Source: Phialophora verrucosa
Lineage: Eukaryota; Ascomycota; Eurotiomycetes; Chaetothyriales; Herpotrichiellaceae
Direction of reading: 5' to 3'
NCBI GenBank assembly: GCA_002099365.1
Contig: MSED01000006.1
Location: 1,674,001 to 1,738,000 of the forward strand
DNA length: 64,000 bases
A model generated the notes under the pieces. That model was not told the DNA's origin. It ran no database searches and saw only the letters and a program-made list of their open reading frames with translations. Numbering within the stretch: position 1 is the first letter of the stretch; each line of letters starts with the position of its first letter. Made by a program: the position numbers and the translations under genes. This document shows positions 18,755 to 30,900 of this stretch, in pieces.

Positions 18755-20920
18755 CTATATCTTCACAAAGTCATCGTCAAAGTACCACACCGGATCTCCT
18801 TCCGGATCGACCTCAGTCCTGTTTCGCCGTTAGAGTCAAGATCCATCACGGTCGTGCGAGGGACTTACTGTGTATATCCATTTCCCATAAAACTGAATCG
18901 ATTGCCATCCCCCAAATAAGTGATGTTATAATCCTCCCACCTGACATTGCGCATGACCTCCAAGAAATGCAGTCGACTCCCTGGGTAAATCGCCGTCACA
19001 GGCCCATGGGTCTTGCCGTTCTTAAACCAACTCCTGCATGCACTGGACCATACCAACCGCTTCATGAGCTCGTGTGTATGGTTGTAGAAATCTTTGATTG
19101 CTTCGGCTTTCGGCTCGATGGCTTTTATCCGCTCGGTCTGGATCTTTTCGATGACCTGGAAGACGTAGCGCGTGTACCATTCCAGGATGGGTAGGATTGA
19201 GGAATGCGAGGCAGGGCCATTGGGGCCGATTAGCAGGAAGAGGTTAGGGAAGTTTTCGGCCGCGATCTAGATAATGCCGTTAGAACTTGTACCGAAATGG
19301 TGGCCAGGGTGTGGGTTCAGCAGGCAAGAGAGGGGGACCAGAGGTGTTGTGTCTTTCAGAAGGGTTGTCCAATAAGATCTCGACGGGAAGACAACTTACT
19401 CCTAGGTATCCGACTGGGAAGTCACCGAATTGCTCATGGATCTCGGCATTTCTGCGACCGTATACTTTGAAGTGTGGTGTGAAGGAAGTGTCAAATCCAG
19501 TTGCACAAATGACAACGTCGACTTCATGTTCATTGCCGTCGGCATCAACGATGCCTGTTTCGGTGAGTTTGATAGCCGACTTGGGTATCACCTGCACGTT
19601 ATCTGCTTTGAGCGACTGCAAATAGCCCGAACCCGGGGTCATTCTGCGACAGCCAAGGGCAAACGGTGGGATCAATTGCTTTGTGAGGGTTTCATCATGG
19701 CCCAGTTGTTCTGCCATTATGTCGGCCACAAGGTTGCGGGAGAGTTCCTGGTCTTTGGCTTTGAGATGCATCTGAGAAGTATGGGTAAGCTGGGCACTTG
19801 GGGTGTGGATAGTTCATGCGTATTTACCAGCGTGAATCTCTTGTTTAGCTCCCCTTCCACGTCGCGGCAATACTGGGCATGCTTCTCGGGATGGTCTCTC
19901 CATTCCTGCTTCTGCTCCTCCGAATCTGGAGCTGTTAGCGAGTAACGAGATTGAAAACGTGGATTGCCTGCTCACAAGAGAAGTTGGTTCCTCCCGGCCC
20001 TGCATATTTGGCGCCGAATCCTGTTGTTATCCAGACAGGGGACCTCAAGAAGGCGTATAGCTTGCCGACAGCTGTAGATTGAGTCAGCAAAAGATAAAGC
20101 ATGAAGCTCATACATGCAACGCAAGGTATGACCTACTAGGTTGTATTGAAGGAATAATCTGGACCGCTGACGACCCGCCGCCAATAACGGCAACCCTCTT
20201 CCCCTTCAGGTCATAGTCTTTGTCCCATTGGGCTGAATGCATGAGTTTGCCTTTGAAGACATCTAAACCTTCAATGTTAGGCCATTTCCATGTACTATCA
20301 ACATCTTTGTCAGCGTCTACACTTCGTCAGAATATCATCACCGTCACTCACTTTAACACCCCGGAGCCATTAACAAGAATGGTGCAAGTGTCCTCAAAAG
20401 CTGAGCCGTCCGGTGCAATGATGCGTAGCCTCCACAAGCCTGCATCCTCGTCCCATGTCGCTGACTCGACAGTTGTTTGGAACTTGACGTACTTCTCCAG
20501 GTCATATTTCGTAGCCACGTCCTTGAGATACTGCCAGATCTCCTCTGAGCCAGAATAGAACCTCGACCAGTTCGGATTTTTTGCCCACGTGAATTGATAA
20601 GAATGAGATGGGATATCGCATGTGCATCCAGGATACCTATTCTCGAGCCAGGTGCCACCGATGTCGGCGTTCTTCTCATAGATCTGGAGCTCAACGTCTT
20701 GCAACGCGCGTTCCGCTTTATACGCAAATTGTAAGCCTGTGGCTCCAGCGCCGACGCAGATCACTCGGATCTTGCGTCGTTGATAAAGCAATTGCTCTGT
20801 GATCCGGTAACCATCGAAATCCCTGCCATTGTACCAGCTGTTCTCGTGAGGAGCATCCGTCGGGACAGTGACATCCTCAGTGGGAGCTGCCGAAATGGTA
20901 ACGATCCGGTTGTCTCCCAT
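18755..20920 (-). CDS. Baeyer-Villiger / flavin-containing monooxygenase
   Basis: FAD- and NADPH-dependent enzyme that inserts oxygen into ketones. Seven exons (20920-20352, 20294-20137, 20071-19976, 19931-19828, 19771-19400, 19266-18869, 18818-18755) splice in phase to 586 residues. The FAD-binding motif is ICVGAGATGLQFAYK near residue 55. GGTWLENRYPGCTCDIPSHS is the usual segment of this family. The Baeyer-Villiger fingerprint F-x-G-x3-H-x3-W-D is met by FKGKLMHSAQWD, followed by the NADPH motif VAVIGGGSSAVQI. DVVICATGFDTSF is the second typical site. The start is the ATG that begins MGDNRIVTIS. A GMC oxidase downstream on the same strand suggests alcohol-to-ketone-to-ester chemistry, which is inference. 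Confidence 0.92.
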
Positions 20921-21793
20921 TTAGCTCGAGTGGAAAGTAGAATGTTAAGTGACGAGTACGCTTTTATGTGATGGAAGGCTAGTGGGGAAAAGAACATGAG
21001 AGATTGCCGGGAAGCAGATGCCTTTAATACCCACCATCTATTCCGTCGGACCTTGGTAGTATAAGGCTGGCAGCATCCCTAACGGTAACTCCTGAAGAGA
21101 CAATGGCCTGACGATTTCGCATAAGCGTCTAGGATGTGCTGACCACTGAGGCAGCCGGTTGAACGTAAATACTGGAGCGCTGTCCAGAATGTCCTCGGGC
21201 GAACCCCGCATCGCGATGTTCTCCGTGACTCTCCAAGAATCGTATATACCCAACACCGTTAGACTAATCTAAAAATCCGAGGCTCACAAGGCTGCGAGTA
21301 AAGTCTCCATAACGGTAGGCTCACGAGACAGGGTGGAACCAGACTCGAATGATCCTTCTGTAACAGCCTCGAGTCAGGGCGGAACCGTGAGCAAATTGAC
21401 TTCAGTCCAGAAGCGACACTGTCGAAGCCCGATAAGTGGGCTGTGCACGAATTCCTGAACTCGGCGTGCTGCGTGGGACAGATGTTCTCTACTCTGTAGT
21501 CATGGTTACGCTGTAGGAAGGATATGGCGAGCTGCCCAGAACGATGGCACGCATTTGCTTGTAGGAACGAGACATGAAATACTTTTGCAGAAGAAGTTGC
21601 AAATGCTGGCTGCAGAGCTCCGAACAACTGTTAAGAACATGGTGAAATCCAGAACGTGTGATTGGCTCGGGATTAGCGCCTTGGCACAGCTTCGGATCAA
21701 TGCATGAGGTTGCGTTCCATCACGGATTGTCTTCATCCCACTCCAGGCCGTTCGAACAACCCATTCAAGAACACTTCGACTCTACTGCGGAAG
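20921..21793. other. Intergenic region and divergent promoter
   Basis: About 870 bases between the divergent starts of the monooxygenase and SDH4. It marks the change from accessory to conserved genes. No extra gene is recognised. Confidence 0.5.
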
Positions 21794-22525
21794 ATGGCGG
21801 CGGCTTCGAGGACGACTATTCTTCGACAAGCACAGCTGCTCTCGGCGTCCAAGCGACTGTTCTCGAGCACTACCCAACCTCTGCGACCTTTCCGAACAGC
21901 TCCTCTAATCCCATGCTCGAGACAAGTACTCTCGCCACGACTGTCAATTGCCTCTCGAGTCGCGCCGTTCTCGACGACGCCGCAAAGGAAGATCCTGCCG
22001 GCGGGTCCACAAGTGATACAAGGAGGAGTCAACGAACCTGCGCCTGTCCCGAAGCCCGATCCCCTCCATGGCAGCTATCACTGGACCTTTGAGCGGATAC
22101 TGTCCGTGGCATTGGTGCCGTTGACGATTGCGCCTTTCGCTGCTGGATCAGTCAGCCCCTTGCTGGATGCAGCCTTGATCTTTGGTATCATCGTGCACTC
22201 CCATGCTGGATTCCAGTACGTTTCCTAGCTCCACGTGCGAAATGAGGTCTTCTCGAAGAAGCGGCACTAACTTCCAGTCTCAATCAGGTCGATCGTTATT
22301 GATTATATCCCTATAAACAAACACCCAACACTGCGGAGATTCTTCATGTGGACGTTGAACCTAGCGACTCTGGTTGTAGCCATCGGCTTCTACGAGTTTG
22401 AAACCAATGATGTTGGAGTGGTCGAGGCCGTCAAAAGGGTATGGCACGCGGGTTCGGAGAACGATGCTACCATTGGCAAGGCCGATGCCTCGTTGGGTCA
22501 TGATGGAAAGCTCGGTCTGAAGTGA
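21794..22525 (+). CDS. SDH4: Succinate dehydrogenase membrane anchor subunit (CybS)
   Basis: Membrane anchor of respiratory complex II in the inner mitochondrial membrane. Two exons (21794-22215, 22288-22525) give 219 residues. The first ~80 residues are rich in Arg, Ser and Thr and lack acidic residues, as in a mitochondrial presequence (MAAASRTTILRQAQLL). The mature part begins near GSYHWTFERILSVALVPLTI. The heme-ligand region reads IIVHSHAGFQS across the splice, followed by IVIDYIP with the ubiquinone-site Asp-Tyr. The nearer AG of the intron (after a good branch site) would give a stop within a few codons, so the second AG, 10 bases later, must be used. The start is the ATG opening the presequence; a longer in-frame extension upstream looks untranslated. 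Confidence 0.93.
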
Positions 22526-22714
22526 GCAGAAACGGTCGGGCTGAGACAATACAGAGCTATCCATGTACATGATGCACCGACACAAGCAGGTTTCAACAAT
22601 TGATATCCATTGCCAATTTGTCCACCCTGATATTGGCCTTGTTTTTGTCTATGCTGACCTTCAGTACCAGCTGATCCTGTGAACGCCGTTTGATGCTACT
22701 GCACTTGTCATTAC

Positions 22715-23566
22715 TCATTCATCGTCATCTTCTAGCAAATCCTCCCCTTCGCCCTCCAGAATATCTTCATCTTCAGCTTTCTGGATGACCTTCTCAATCA
22801 GCTTCAACGTTGTTCTCAACGGCAATCCCACCACATTGTCGAAGCTGCCCTCTATCCTTTCCACCAATATCGCCCCCGTGCCCTGTATGCCATAGCCACC
22901 AGCTTTATCCGCCCCCTCCCTCGTCTTCACATAAGCAAGCAACAGTTGATCCGTGATCTCCGGATCGAACTTGACTGTTGTCTCCTCGGTGGCGGTCTCG
23001 ATCGCATATCCCGGATCTCTTGCACTTTCCAGCGGGGCGACCAAGCACACCGCCGTGTATACCTTGTGCATCCCTGAATCTCGCAGTCCCTTCAACATAG
23101 TTATATGGTGCGCCTCACTTCTGGGCTTCTCCAGTATCTCCCCTAGGCTGCCTACAACAATAGTATCCGCCGCAAGGATCAGCCCCGGCTCTCCTTTCTC
23201 CTCATTGTCGATCTCTTGCTTGTAAACCGCCAGTGCTTTCTGCGTGGCCGTTGCTAGTACGTATTCGAACGGCGAGAGCGTCTTTGGGAGGTTCTCCTCG
23301 AACTTTGAAGGTATGATTTCGACATTGGTAAGCCCGATTTGCGCAAGAAGTTGTTTCCGCCGAGGAGACTGCGAGGCGAGGATAACGCGTTTGTTGCGCA
23401 GGAGGCTGAGGGCGGGGAGTTCAAGTGGTGGAGGGGGGCGGAGAGGGCGGCGGCCGGGGGGTGGCGCGCCGCTGGAGGGCGACTGGATGCCGGTGGGAGG
23501 AGGGTTCGAGAGAGCGTCGTACGCGGGCGGTTGGTCTGAGGGTATACCGTTCTTCTGATCTGACAT
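22715..23566 (-). CDS. Maf-family nucleotide pyrophosphatase
   Basis: Predicted house-cleaning pyrophosphatase that hydrolyses non-canonical or excess nucleoside triphosphates (dTTP/UTP type in the family). Single exon of 283 residues. A proline-rich N-terminal extension of about 75 residues (PPAYDALSNPPP, RRPLRPPPPLELP) precedes the Maf domain. The domain shows VILASQSPRRKQLL at the nucleotide-binding start, LILAADTIVV with the conserved Asp, and GGYGIQGTGAILVERIEGSF near the end. The C-terminus is acidic. The start was placed at MSDQKNG because upstream codons lack family similarity. It is divergent from LYS1 over 374 bases. Confidence 0.92.
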   Translation of the reverse strand: MSDQKNGIPSDQPPAYDALSNPPPTGIQSPSSGAPPPGRRPLRPPPPLELPALSLLRNKRVILASQSPRRKQLLAQIGLTNVEIIPSKFEENLPKTLSPFEYVLATATQKALAVYKQEIDNEEKGEPGLILAADTIVVGSLGEILEKPRSEAHHITMLKGLRDSGMHKVYTAVCLVAPLESARDPGYAIETATEETTVKFDPEITDQLLLAYVKTREGADKAGGYGIQGTGAILVERIEGSFDNVVGLPLRTTLKLIEKVIQKAEDEDILEGEGEDLLEDDDE

Positions 23567-23940
23567 GTTGAATAGTTCTCTACCTAAGTAGATTGCCTCT
23601 TTAGCTGGAGTGTGCCTCCGGAGTAGCAGGGTTTCAATGCAGCCTGGCACCCTGGGTAACTCTCACTTTGGCGGTGGCAGAAAATGTCTCAAAGATTTCG
23701 CTCCCCGCATTCGTCATGTCAACTTTTCTCCTTGTCTACAAACGCCCTGTGAAGCTTGAGTCATAAGGAATCGAGTGTTGATAATTAAACTGCTCCACAC
23801 CTTCCATTGGACTTGCCTCGCTCTCTCGTACCACTTCGTGCTTGCTCTTGACTCGTCTACAGCTTCCCGACTGTCTCGTGCCCTCTTGAGTCGAGCTCAT
23901 CTTCGCCGCTCTCCTCCCACTACTCTGCGTTGACTCAACC
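23567..23940. promoter_or_regulatory. Divergent promoter between Maf and LYS1
   Basis: 374 bases between two divergent start codons. The part nearest LYS1 is pyrimidine-rich (CTCTCTCG, CCTTCC runs), as is common in fungal core promoters. No Lys14- or Gcn4-type site was assigned with confidence. Confidence 0.5.
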
Positions 23941-25128
23941 ATGGCAACAACGCTTCACCTCCGCTCTGAGTCCAAGCCGCTCGAGCACAGGTCTGCCCGT
24001 ATGTCTCCTCCTGCCGACTTACACAACCAAGACTGACAGATCCTAGTCACCCCAACCACCACCAAAGCCCTATTAGACGCTGGCTACAAAGTGAACGTCG
24101 AACGTTCTCCCGAGCGCATCTTCGAAGACTCCGAGTTCGAAGCCGTTGGAGCCACATTAGTCCCCGAGGGTTCGTGGGTCGATGCCCCTACAGACCATAT
24201 CATTGTGGGCCTCAAGGAATTACCAGAGGACAAGTTCGCACTCAAGCACACGCACGTGCAGTTCGCACATTGCTACAAGCAGCAAGGTGGCTGGCAGGAT
24301 GTGCTATCCCGTTTTCCACAAGGTGGCGGCACGCTGCTAGACCTAGAGTTCCTTACCGATGATACGGGGAGGCGAGTCGCCGCCTTTGGATATCACGCCG
24401 GATATGCGGGCGCAGCACTGGCCGTGGAAGCCTGGGCGTATCAATTGACCCACCCCGGGAGCAGGATGCCCAAGGTTTCTAGCTACGCGAACCAAGATCT
24501 GCTGCTCAAAGATGTGCGCTCCGCCTTGCAATCCGGCAGCGAGAAAGCAGGACGACAACCGCGCGTGCTCGTCATCGGTGCGCTGGGCCGCTGCGGACGC
24601 GGCGCAGTCGATCTCTGCCAGCAAGCTGGCATCGCCGACGAAAACATCTTGAAGTGGGATCTCCCCGAGACCAAGAAAGGCGGACCTTTCGAGGAGATTG
24701 TGGAGAGCGATATCTTCGTCAATTGCATTTACCTGTCCGACCCGATCCCGCCGTTTCTTAACAAGGAGTCGCTCTCCAGTCCTAAGCGAAACCTCTCGGT
24801 CGTCTGTGATGTGAGCTGCGACACGACGAATCCTCACAACCCCATCCCAATTTATACCGAGAATTCGACGTTCGATAATCCTACGCTCCCGGTACCTGGA
24901 TACGAGAACCCGCCATTGAGTGTCATCAGCATTGATCACCTACCGAGCCTGTTACCAAGGGAAGCAAGCGAGGCGTTCAGCCAGGCGTTACTGCCGAGTC
25001 TGCTGCAGCTGAAGGAACGCAAGTCTAGTCGAGTGTGGCAGCAGGCGGAAGCGTTGTTCAATGAGAAGGTTGGGACTTTGCCGGAGGGGTTGCGTGCGGC
25101 ATGGGCGAAGGTTACTGGGCAGGCGTAG
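23941..25128 (+). CDS. LYS1: Saccharopine dehydrogenase (NAD+, L-lysine-forming)
   Basis: Last step of the fungal alpha-aminoadipate lysine pathway: saccharopine plus NAD+ gives lysine and 2-oxoglutarate. Two exons (23941-23998, 24047-25128) give 379 residues, the normal length. The first splice falls in EHRSALTPTTTKALLDAG, a conserved N-terminal segment. The catalytic Lys and His lie in GLKELP and QFAHCYKQQGGW. LLDLEFLTDDTGRRVAAFGY follows, and the NAD-binding region reads VLVIGALGRCGRGAVDLC. The C-terminus has no obvious peroxisomal signal (KVTGQA), although yeast Lys1 is peroxisomal. Intact and surrounded by other conserved genes. Confidence 0.97.
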
Positions 25129-25497
25129 GGCGGCAACAAGTAGCAGCATGGCAAGGATAGATATGATGGGACTGGGATGAGAGCTGGATGCGGCTGAAGA
25201 TGAAAAAGGGCAAGGACGGACTCGTATTAGGGTGGTATTACCAATGGTGAAAAGTTTGCTTCAAGCATGGGGCGCGGGGAGAATAGAAGGTGTGATTGGT
25301 TTTTCATGGTGCTCCTTGTAGCTGGCTCGCTACGCCATGCCATTGACTCGGTTTGTACAGTGTTTGTACAATGCATCCATTAGATCTCCTGCGTTCCGAA
25401 ACTTCTCGGTTCTATCGCTTTTCATTGTTTCGTTTCCCTTTATGCCTTGAGCTTTTGGTGAAGTCGTTACCGTCATTTCTCGTTCAGCACAACCTCC
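25129..25497. other. Intergenic region between convergent genes
   Basis: 369 bases joining the 3' ends of LYS1 and the GFA-domain gene. No gene recognised. Confidence 0.5.
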
Positions 25498-26334
25498 TCA
25501 GTGCTGCATTCTCACATCATCATCATCATCCTGGGCGACGTCGTCTATTTTGCGCTTGGAGCTGGTAGGTGTCGGAGGTTCATCGCTTCCATCGTCCAAG
25601 TATTCCGAGACTTCCCATTCGATCGTTGTCGAGCCGTCATTGGTGACTCCAGCGCCCCGTCTGGTATTCTGTACCCGCCCAAGTCGGCTTCCATCGAGCA
25701 TCTCCTCGAACCACGTGAGACCCCCAGTTCTGCCACTCCGCTGCGTCCGTGTTACCGGTTGGATTTTCGGCTGTGCCGACGCCTCCACTGCGCTGCTCTC
25801 ACCCTGCCCCAGACCTCCGGACATGGTGAACTGTTCAGTGCCATCCGTGCCCTCCGAATTGGCAGCCTCGGGTAACAAATCCAGCTCTTGCAATGCCTGG
25901 AGATCTTCATTCAACAGACTTCCCAATGTTATGTTCATGTATTCTGCTTCTTCAGGTGGATGCTCGGTCCAGAACGAGAGATGGGTCCCACAATAGCCAC
26001 AGAAGACCCGCTGCGAAGATGGGGCGTGTAGAGGAGTGAATATCCTCCGGATCGAGGCGTGTGATTCATCCGGGAAGTAGGATGTAGTGGCCGAAGAGTA
26101 CCATGTCAACGGCACCCGGAGCCATGCTGTCAGTGGAGTGGCCTGACTTCGTCCTAGCGAGTATGTAAGGTTAGCCTTGTTCGGTGAGGGCAAGGGGTAA
26201 CGGGAAGCCCTACTGCTTTCGCTGCTGTCGTCGAAGTAGACAACAGGCTGTTCTGTCGCTTCACGAGGGACAGTGATGATATAGTGATTGCGACCACAGT
26301 TACAACTGCCTTGGAGAGGTCGTGCTCTGCTCAT
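25498..26334 (-). CDS. GFA/CENP-V-fold protein
   Basis: Single exon of 278 residues with a zinc-binding fold of the glutathione-dependent formaldehyde-activating (GFA) / CENP-V family; true substrate unknown. The N-terminal ligands are in GSCNCGRNHYII (C-x-C). The second pair is in VFCGYCGTHLSFW near residue 130. The long C-terminal half is polar and poorly conserved, with GLTWFEEMLDGSRLGRVQNT followed by an acidic tail of Asp repeats encoded by GAT/GAC runs. The middle C-x2-C pair usual in this fold is not evident, so zinc binding may be partial. The start is the ATG of MSRARPLQ. It is convergent with LYS1. Confidence 0.78.
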   Translation of the reverse strand: MSRARPLQGSCNCGRNHYIITVPREATEQPVVYFDDSSESSRASRYPLPSPNKANLTYSLGRSQATPLTAWLRVPLTWYSSATTSYFPDESHASIRRIFTPLHAPSSQRVFCGYCGTHLSFWTEHPPEEAEYMNITLGSLLNEDLQALQELDLLPEAANSEGTDGTEQFTMSGGLGQGESSAVEASAQPKIQPVTRTQRSGRTGGLTWFEEMLDGSRLGRVQNTRRGAGVTNDGSTTIEWEVSEYLDDGSDEPPTPTSSKRKIDDVAQDDDDDVRMQH

Positions 26335-26774
26335 CTCGGCATTGGACGAAACGAGACAGGCTGCTAATGGTATGTTGAAGAAAAAGGCCGTAATATGGTG
26401 GAAACGTGACAAAATCGCTTGTGCTTTCACTCTTGCGAGAGAATATCAGATGATATGCAAGTGAAACATATCCTGGCGATAAATGCAGCTGCAGCTGTCT
26501 AAATACGCTCCTCAAGCCAACCTTAAACTCAAATGGGCAAGAACAACCTAATGCCGACCATCTCAACAACCCCTCAGCGAAGTATCTTCTGTCTTCATTT
26601 CCAGGCGCCACTCCGATCGAGATAGGAACAATTCATCAGTGACAACTGCCTCTATGAGATGATGACGATGATGACGATCGGCTAGTAACCAACTTCGTCT
26701 CTTTCCGAGGTCATCAGCAGAAGCCTCGTCCCTTCGCTTTCCTCAAATCCATCTGAAGATATCAAAAACTCGTT
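26335..26774. promoter_or_regulatory. Divergent promoter region
   Basis: 440 bases between the GFA-domain gene and the bHLH gene. It includes a GATGATGACGATGATGACGAT microsatellite-like stretch near 26657-26680. Confidence 0.45.
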
Positions 26775-27272
26775 ATGTCGAAGCAAGACGGCTCAGAGTC
26801 CGAGGGCTCTTCACCAGTATCATCCCAAACATCAGAGACTCGGCCAAGAAGGATTTCGAAATCCGGATCGTCAAAGAAAGCCAATAGAGTCAGCAAACCA
26901 CGCTTGACGGCATCTCAAAAGAATTTCAACCACAAAGACGCTGAGAACAAAAGACGGACTGCCATCAGAGAACGCTTCACCGAACTCTCAAACCTGGTGC
27001 CGGGCGCCCTCGGCCACGAGAGGAGTGAGCAGGTAATGCTAGGGAAGTCCACCGACTTTCTGAAGGAAATGCTTCTAGAGCAGAGGCGGCTGGAGGAGAT
27101 GGCTCAGAAGCAAGGTATCACCATTGACTCTGGCGAACCTATTAGGGACGATGACTTTGGTGGGCCAAAGTGGAAAGCCAATAATATGGAGCAATATGAG
27201 GCCAGCAAGCAGAGGAAAGATGGCAGTGAGTCCCACCAGGGAAACAACCAAGGGGATGAGGAGAACGACTAG
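26775..27272 (+). CDS. Small bHLH transcription factor
   Basis: Single-exon protein of 165 residues with one basic helix-loop-helix domain near residues 52-105. The basic region is HKDAENKRRTAIRERF, which keeps the H-x3-E-x3-R pattern that reads E-box DNA. Helix 1 is FTELSNLVPGA, the loop GHERSEQ, and helix 2 VMLGKSTDFLKEMLLEQRRL. It resembles the Ino4-like group of ascomycete bHLH proteins, which act as heterodimer partners, but orthology is not established. The N-terminus is Ser-rich and basic (RPRRISKSGSSKKANR) and could include a nuclear localisation signal. The C-terminus is acidic and polar. Confidence 0.88.
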   Translation: MSKQDGSESEGSSPVSSQTSETRPRRISKSGSSKKANRVSKPRLTASQKNFNHKDAENKRRTAIRERFTELSNLVPGALGHERSEQVMLGKSTDFLKEMLLEQRRLEEMAQKQGITIDSGEPIRDDDFGGPKWKANNMEQYEASKQRKDGSESHQGNNQGDEEND

Positions 27273-27922
27273 GAATACTCTCCGCCTTACAAAATCACCT
27301 CCAGACCAGCACCGCGGAAAATATTTTGGTAGATCTATCCATTGGCGCGTTCCTCAGTCGAGAAAAGCTGAGGCTCTGTCGTCGTCAGGTGTCAAGAAGA
27401 CTACGCCATGGATAGAGTCTGTTTACCCCCTGGTTGCTAAGGTTGTGGCGGTAAGAGAGTGGGTGGCAAGCTTCAACAAAGGCACCAAGCACGCGTCAGA
27501 AGAGAAGCAATCCACTGTTTTCAAATCAAGCACAGGTCCAGCCGGACGCTGTCAAAGCAATCTCTTCAAGAGAGTCTGCTTTGGCTGTGGCACAAAGCCG
27601 GGTCAACTTCACAAGATCTACGGGAAGTTCTTTGCGGTTCTTGCTACTGTGGGTGGCTGGAGTCGTACTTTGAAATGAGAAAGGTATTAGCAGGAGAAGC
27701 ATGATTGCATGAGCACAGGAGGACTGTGGCCTGACACAGCTTTAGAGGACATCACATCCACGCCTTGGGACTTTGGGCGCAACACTTCACCACTTAGTTC
27801 AGCAATCTTCACTGCTGCACCAAAACAGACCCCTTTGAGGACTTCACTCCGCGGCCACTAGTTTACCAGGTCAAAGCCTTTCTTCTGCCGCGCCTCATTT
27901 CGCCTGTTGCTAAATCAGCAAC
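27273..27922. other. Intergenic region
   Basis: 650 bases between the bHLH gene and the next start. An open frame overlapping the bHLH end and running to about 27678 has no recognisable domain and is probably 3' UTR. The last 150 bases are pyrimidine-rich, as expected of a promoter. Confidence 0.4.
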
Positions 27923-30900
27923 ATGTATCCCGGCGCGCAGTCTGGAGCTCCGATGTACAGCGGCAGCAAGCCATCTGTGAGGCCAATAGGTCTCCGACGT
28001 CTAGGGAGCTCGTCGCCTGTTCATCCTCCTGTTTCACTGTCTTCAACCAGCCCTACTATGGTGCAGCTTGAGCCATCAAAGACGCGTGGGAGAGCTGTCA
28101 ATTTGTCCAATGAAACACCTCCAACACCCGCGACTTCAGCCATTGAACACAGAAAGAAGTCCTGGTTAGATAGCGCTTCAAAGACTTTTGGCTTCACAAA
28201 GCTGCGTCGGAAGACAAGCTTCTCCAGAGAACGCACGATGAGCCATGACTCAGGTGGCCCAACACGAGCGCACTCCACTCGAAAACTCTCGGTAAGGAAG
28301 TGAATTTCGCGTTCCGGATGCTTCTGACGCTGTCAATAGGTTCAACCGCACAACCTGACTGGTAGCTCTCGCTCACCTGTTCCTGCACCCTTGTCCCACC
28401 AACTTCAAGTCAACCCTCCCGTCCCTACCGGAGCAAACCATCTGCAGCATCCTATCCCTTCTGAGAAGACCGAAAAGCCGCTCCCCAGTCTGCCTGTGGC
28501 AACTGTGAAGTACCAGTCTCCTGTACGCAGATCACTCATTGACTGCACTGAGAGACCGCTTCGAAGACGGTCAATGACGCCTGTCGACGCTGGAACTCCC
28601 GAGGAAGAAGACTGGCCACCTATTATGCCCACCAAATCTGATACCAATCTCCCCTCCTTCGGGAATCAGTCACAGCTCAAGCCAAGTCTTGGAGAAAGCC
28701 TGTACGAAAGCATGCGTGCATTGAATTTGCAAGATAACAAAGAGGACCACTTCCAAGCCGAATCTCAACCTCAAACTGACAACAACATGGACACTCAAGG
28801 AAAAGATCCTCATATGGAATCACAGGCGAAAGGGATGGAGAGCACAGCCGAGGAACTTCTCTCGGACGGCAGGAGCCGACCTCTTTCCTCTAGTCAACTT
28901 CCAAAACCCCGAGACTCGATGCTTCAGTCACTTTCTCGCCATGTTGACAGTCCTGTTGCCGTCCGTCAGACCAAGACATCAACCTTACGTCTGCAACAAG
29001 CCACCGGAAAGTCCACTTGGGATCCTAATGAGAAGAGCAAACTTGCCAACAGTCACATCCCCACAATTCGAGAGCGAGCTGAGTCCCCTTCCCTCTCATG
29101 GGTCAAGCAAAACTTCCAAGGCGGACCAGTTCGAGTTAATTCACGTGGTCGCTGCGGTGTCACCGGCCGAGGGTCTCCCTACACCATCCCCTCTCGAGCT
29201 CCTTCCACCCGCAAGCCGGTCCAACAAAATGAGGCCCACTCTAATCGAAGATCGTTCCACACTCCAACAAATGGTCACGACCTCTCCAAGGGCCAAGAGG
29301 AAATTTTGACTCAGCCCTCGGCTTCACCAACACGGAAGTCTCGTAAGAATTCTGTTCCTTTGCCTGCTCGGCTCATTACCCACTCGACCAATGTTAGAGA
29401 TGATCAGGATGGGGCTACAAAGCCTTCGGCCGCAGAGCCCTTCTTAAGTCTTGCTACGAAGAAGCAAAACAATACTGGTCTTCCAGCTCATCGAGACAAG
29501 ACATCTGGCAGCCATGATGGATCCAATGTCGACTCCGATACGCATGAGGCACACGCAGCTGGCCAACCTCATCTTCTGACCGTCAAGGAAGTTCTGTCGA
29601 CACCTGCCCCTGATGACGCTGAATCCTACGTTGACAGTGAGGAGGAAAACTCAGAGGTGAGCGTCCAGGGCTATGACTCTTTCGGTGGGTATCGGGTCCG
29701 ACACATCGGCAACAACGGTCGGAAAATGGGCCCAACTCTGCGCATCACAGACTCTGCAAGCCGTGTCCTTCTAGGACCGGAAGATCGAAAGACTGTCCTC
29801 GATCCCAGCAGTCCCATCAAGTTGAGACACAAGGGCAGTGCCCCGGACATGGCCTCTCCACGGATGACAAAGGATCAACTCCGCCGATCCAGTGCCGTCG
29901 TTACCAACCTCGCTGGCTCAATGACATTGGTGAGGAATCTCACTGATCGACCTCCAAACCAATACCAGACCACAAGAGAAGATGAAGCCTGGCAGATTGT
30001 CGATGGCAACAGCTCTGTTGACACTGTTGTTGTGCGAGCAGAACTTCCCGGCAGCGAAGTCACATTTGGGGCACACTCAGTTGCAGACAGCGGGAACAAT
30101 CTTGCGTCCCCAAAAGCAGCTTCTCGCCCGAGATCTAACACCAAGGGCACTCCAACGTCTGATCACGGCGATTGGCCTGGGAAAGACTTTGCAGACTTCA
30201 ATCTCTGCTCCGATGCCACGCCCACTGCCTCTAGACGCAACGTACCGCCCGTCGAGCATGGATTCAGACGTCCTGCGCATTCCAAGTCTCCGTCTCGACC
30301 ACCAACCGTTGTGTTGCGCGAAGCACCGAGCAAGGAGACTGCACCCTTCCTCTTCCAAGACCTGGAGCAAGAACAATCCAAGCAGGAGAAACTCGCCAAT
30401 GACCTTGCAAAGGCAGCTGGATCTGGCTCAGAGACATCCGTCAATACGCAGCCTGCGAACTCGGCCACCACCGCAGACTCTACCCCGAGCATGAGCAGTT
30501 CAAATATTCCGTTCCCGCCACGCACATCCTCACGCAAACCAAAACCGCCACCCATCATCGTTTCCCCGCCATCAATCAGCTTCTTTCCCAACCCCGCTCC
30601 AAAAGCCTATGCTGTCCGACCCGAGAGCCTGAAGAAACCTCGTAACGTGAAGCCATTCTCGCAGAGCGTTTCTCCACGTACTGACTCCGTCAAAGGGAGG
30701 AAGATCTCGAATGTCTTGGCGCATAGTCCGTCAACATCAGGGAAGAAGAAAGTTGTCTCGAGTTTGAGGGGACTGTTTCACAAGAAGAGCTTCGAGTCGA
30801 CTAAAGCCATCACCGCGAACGTACCGGGTGCTGGTGGCGAGGTTGTGCCATTACCTGTCATCCCAGCTCTTGTTCACGAGGATGATGGCCCTCGCCATGC

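Noticed and set aside
27124..27678. 184-codon frame overlapping the bHLH gene end
   Set aside because: No similarity, starts inside the bHLH coding region in another frame; probably 3' UTR.
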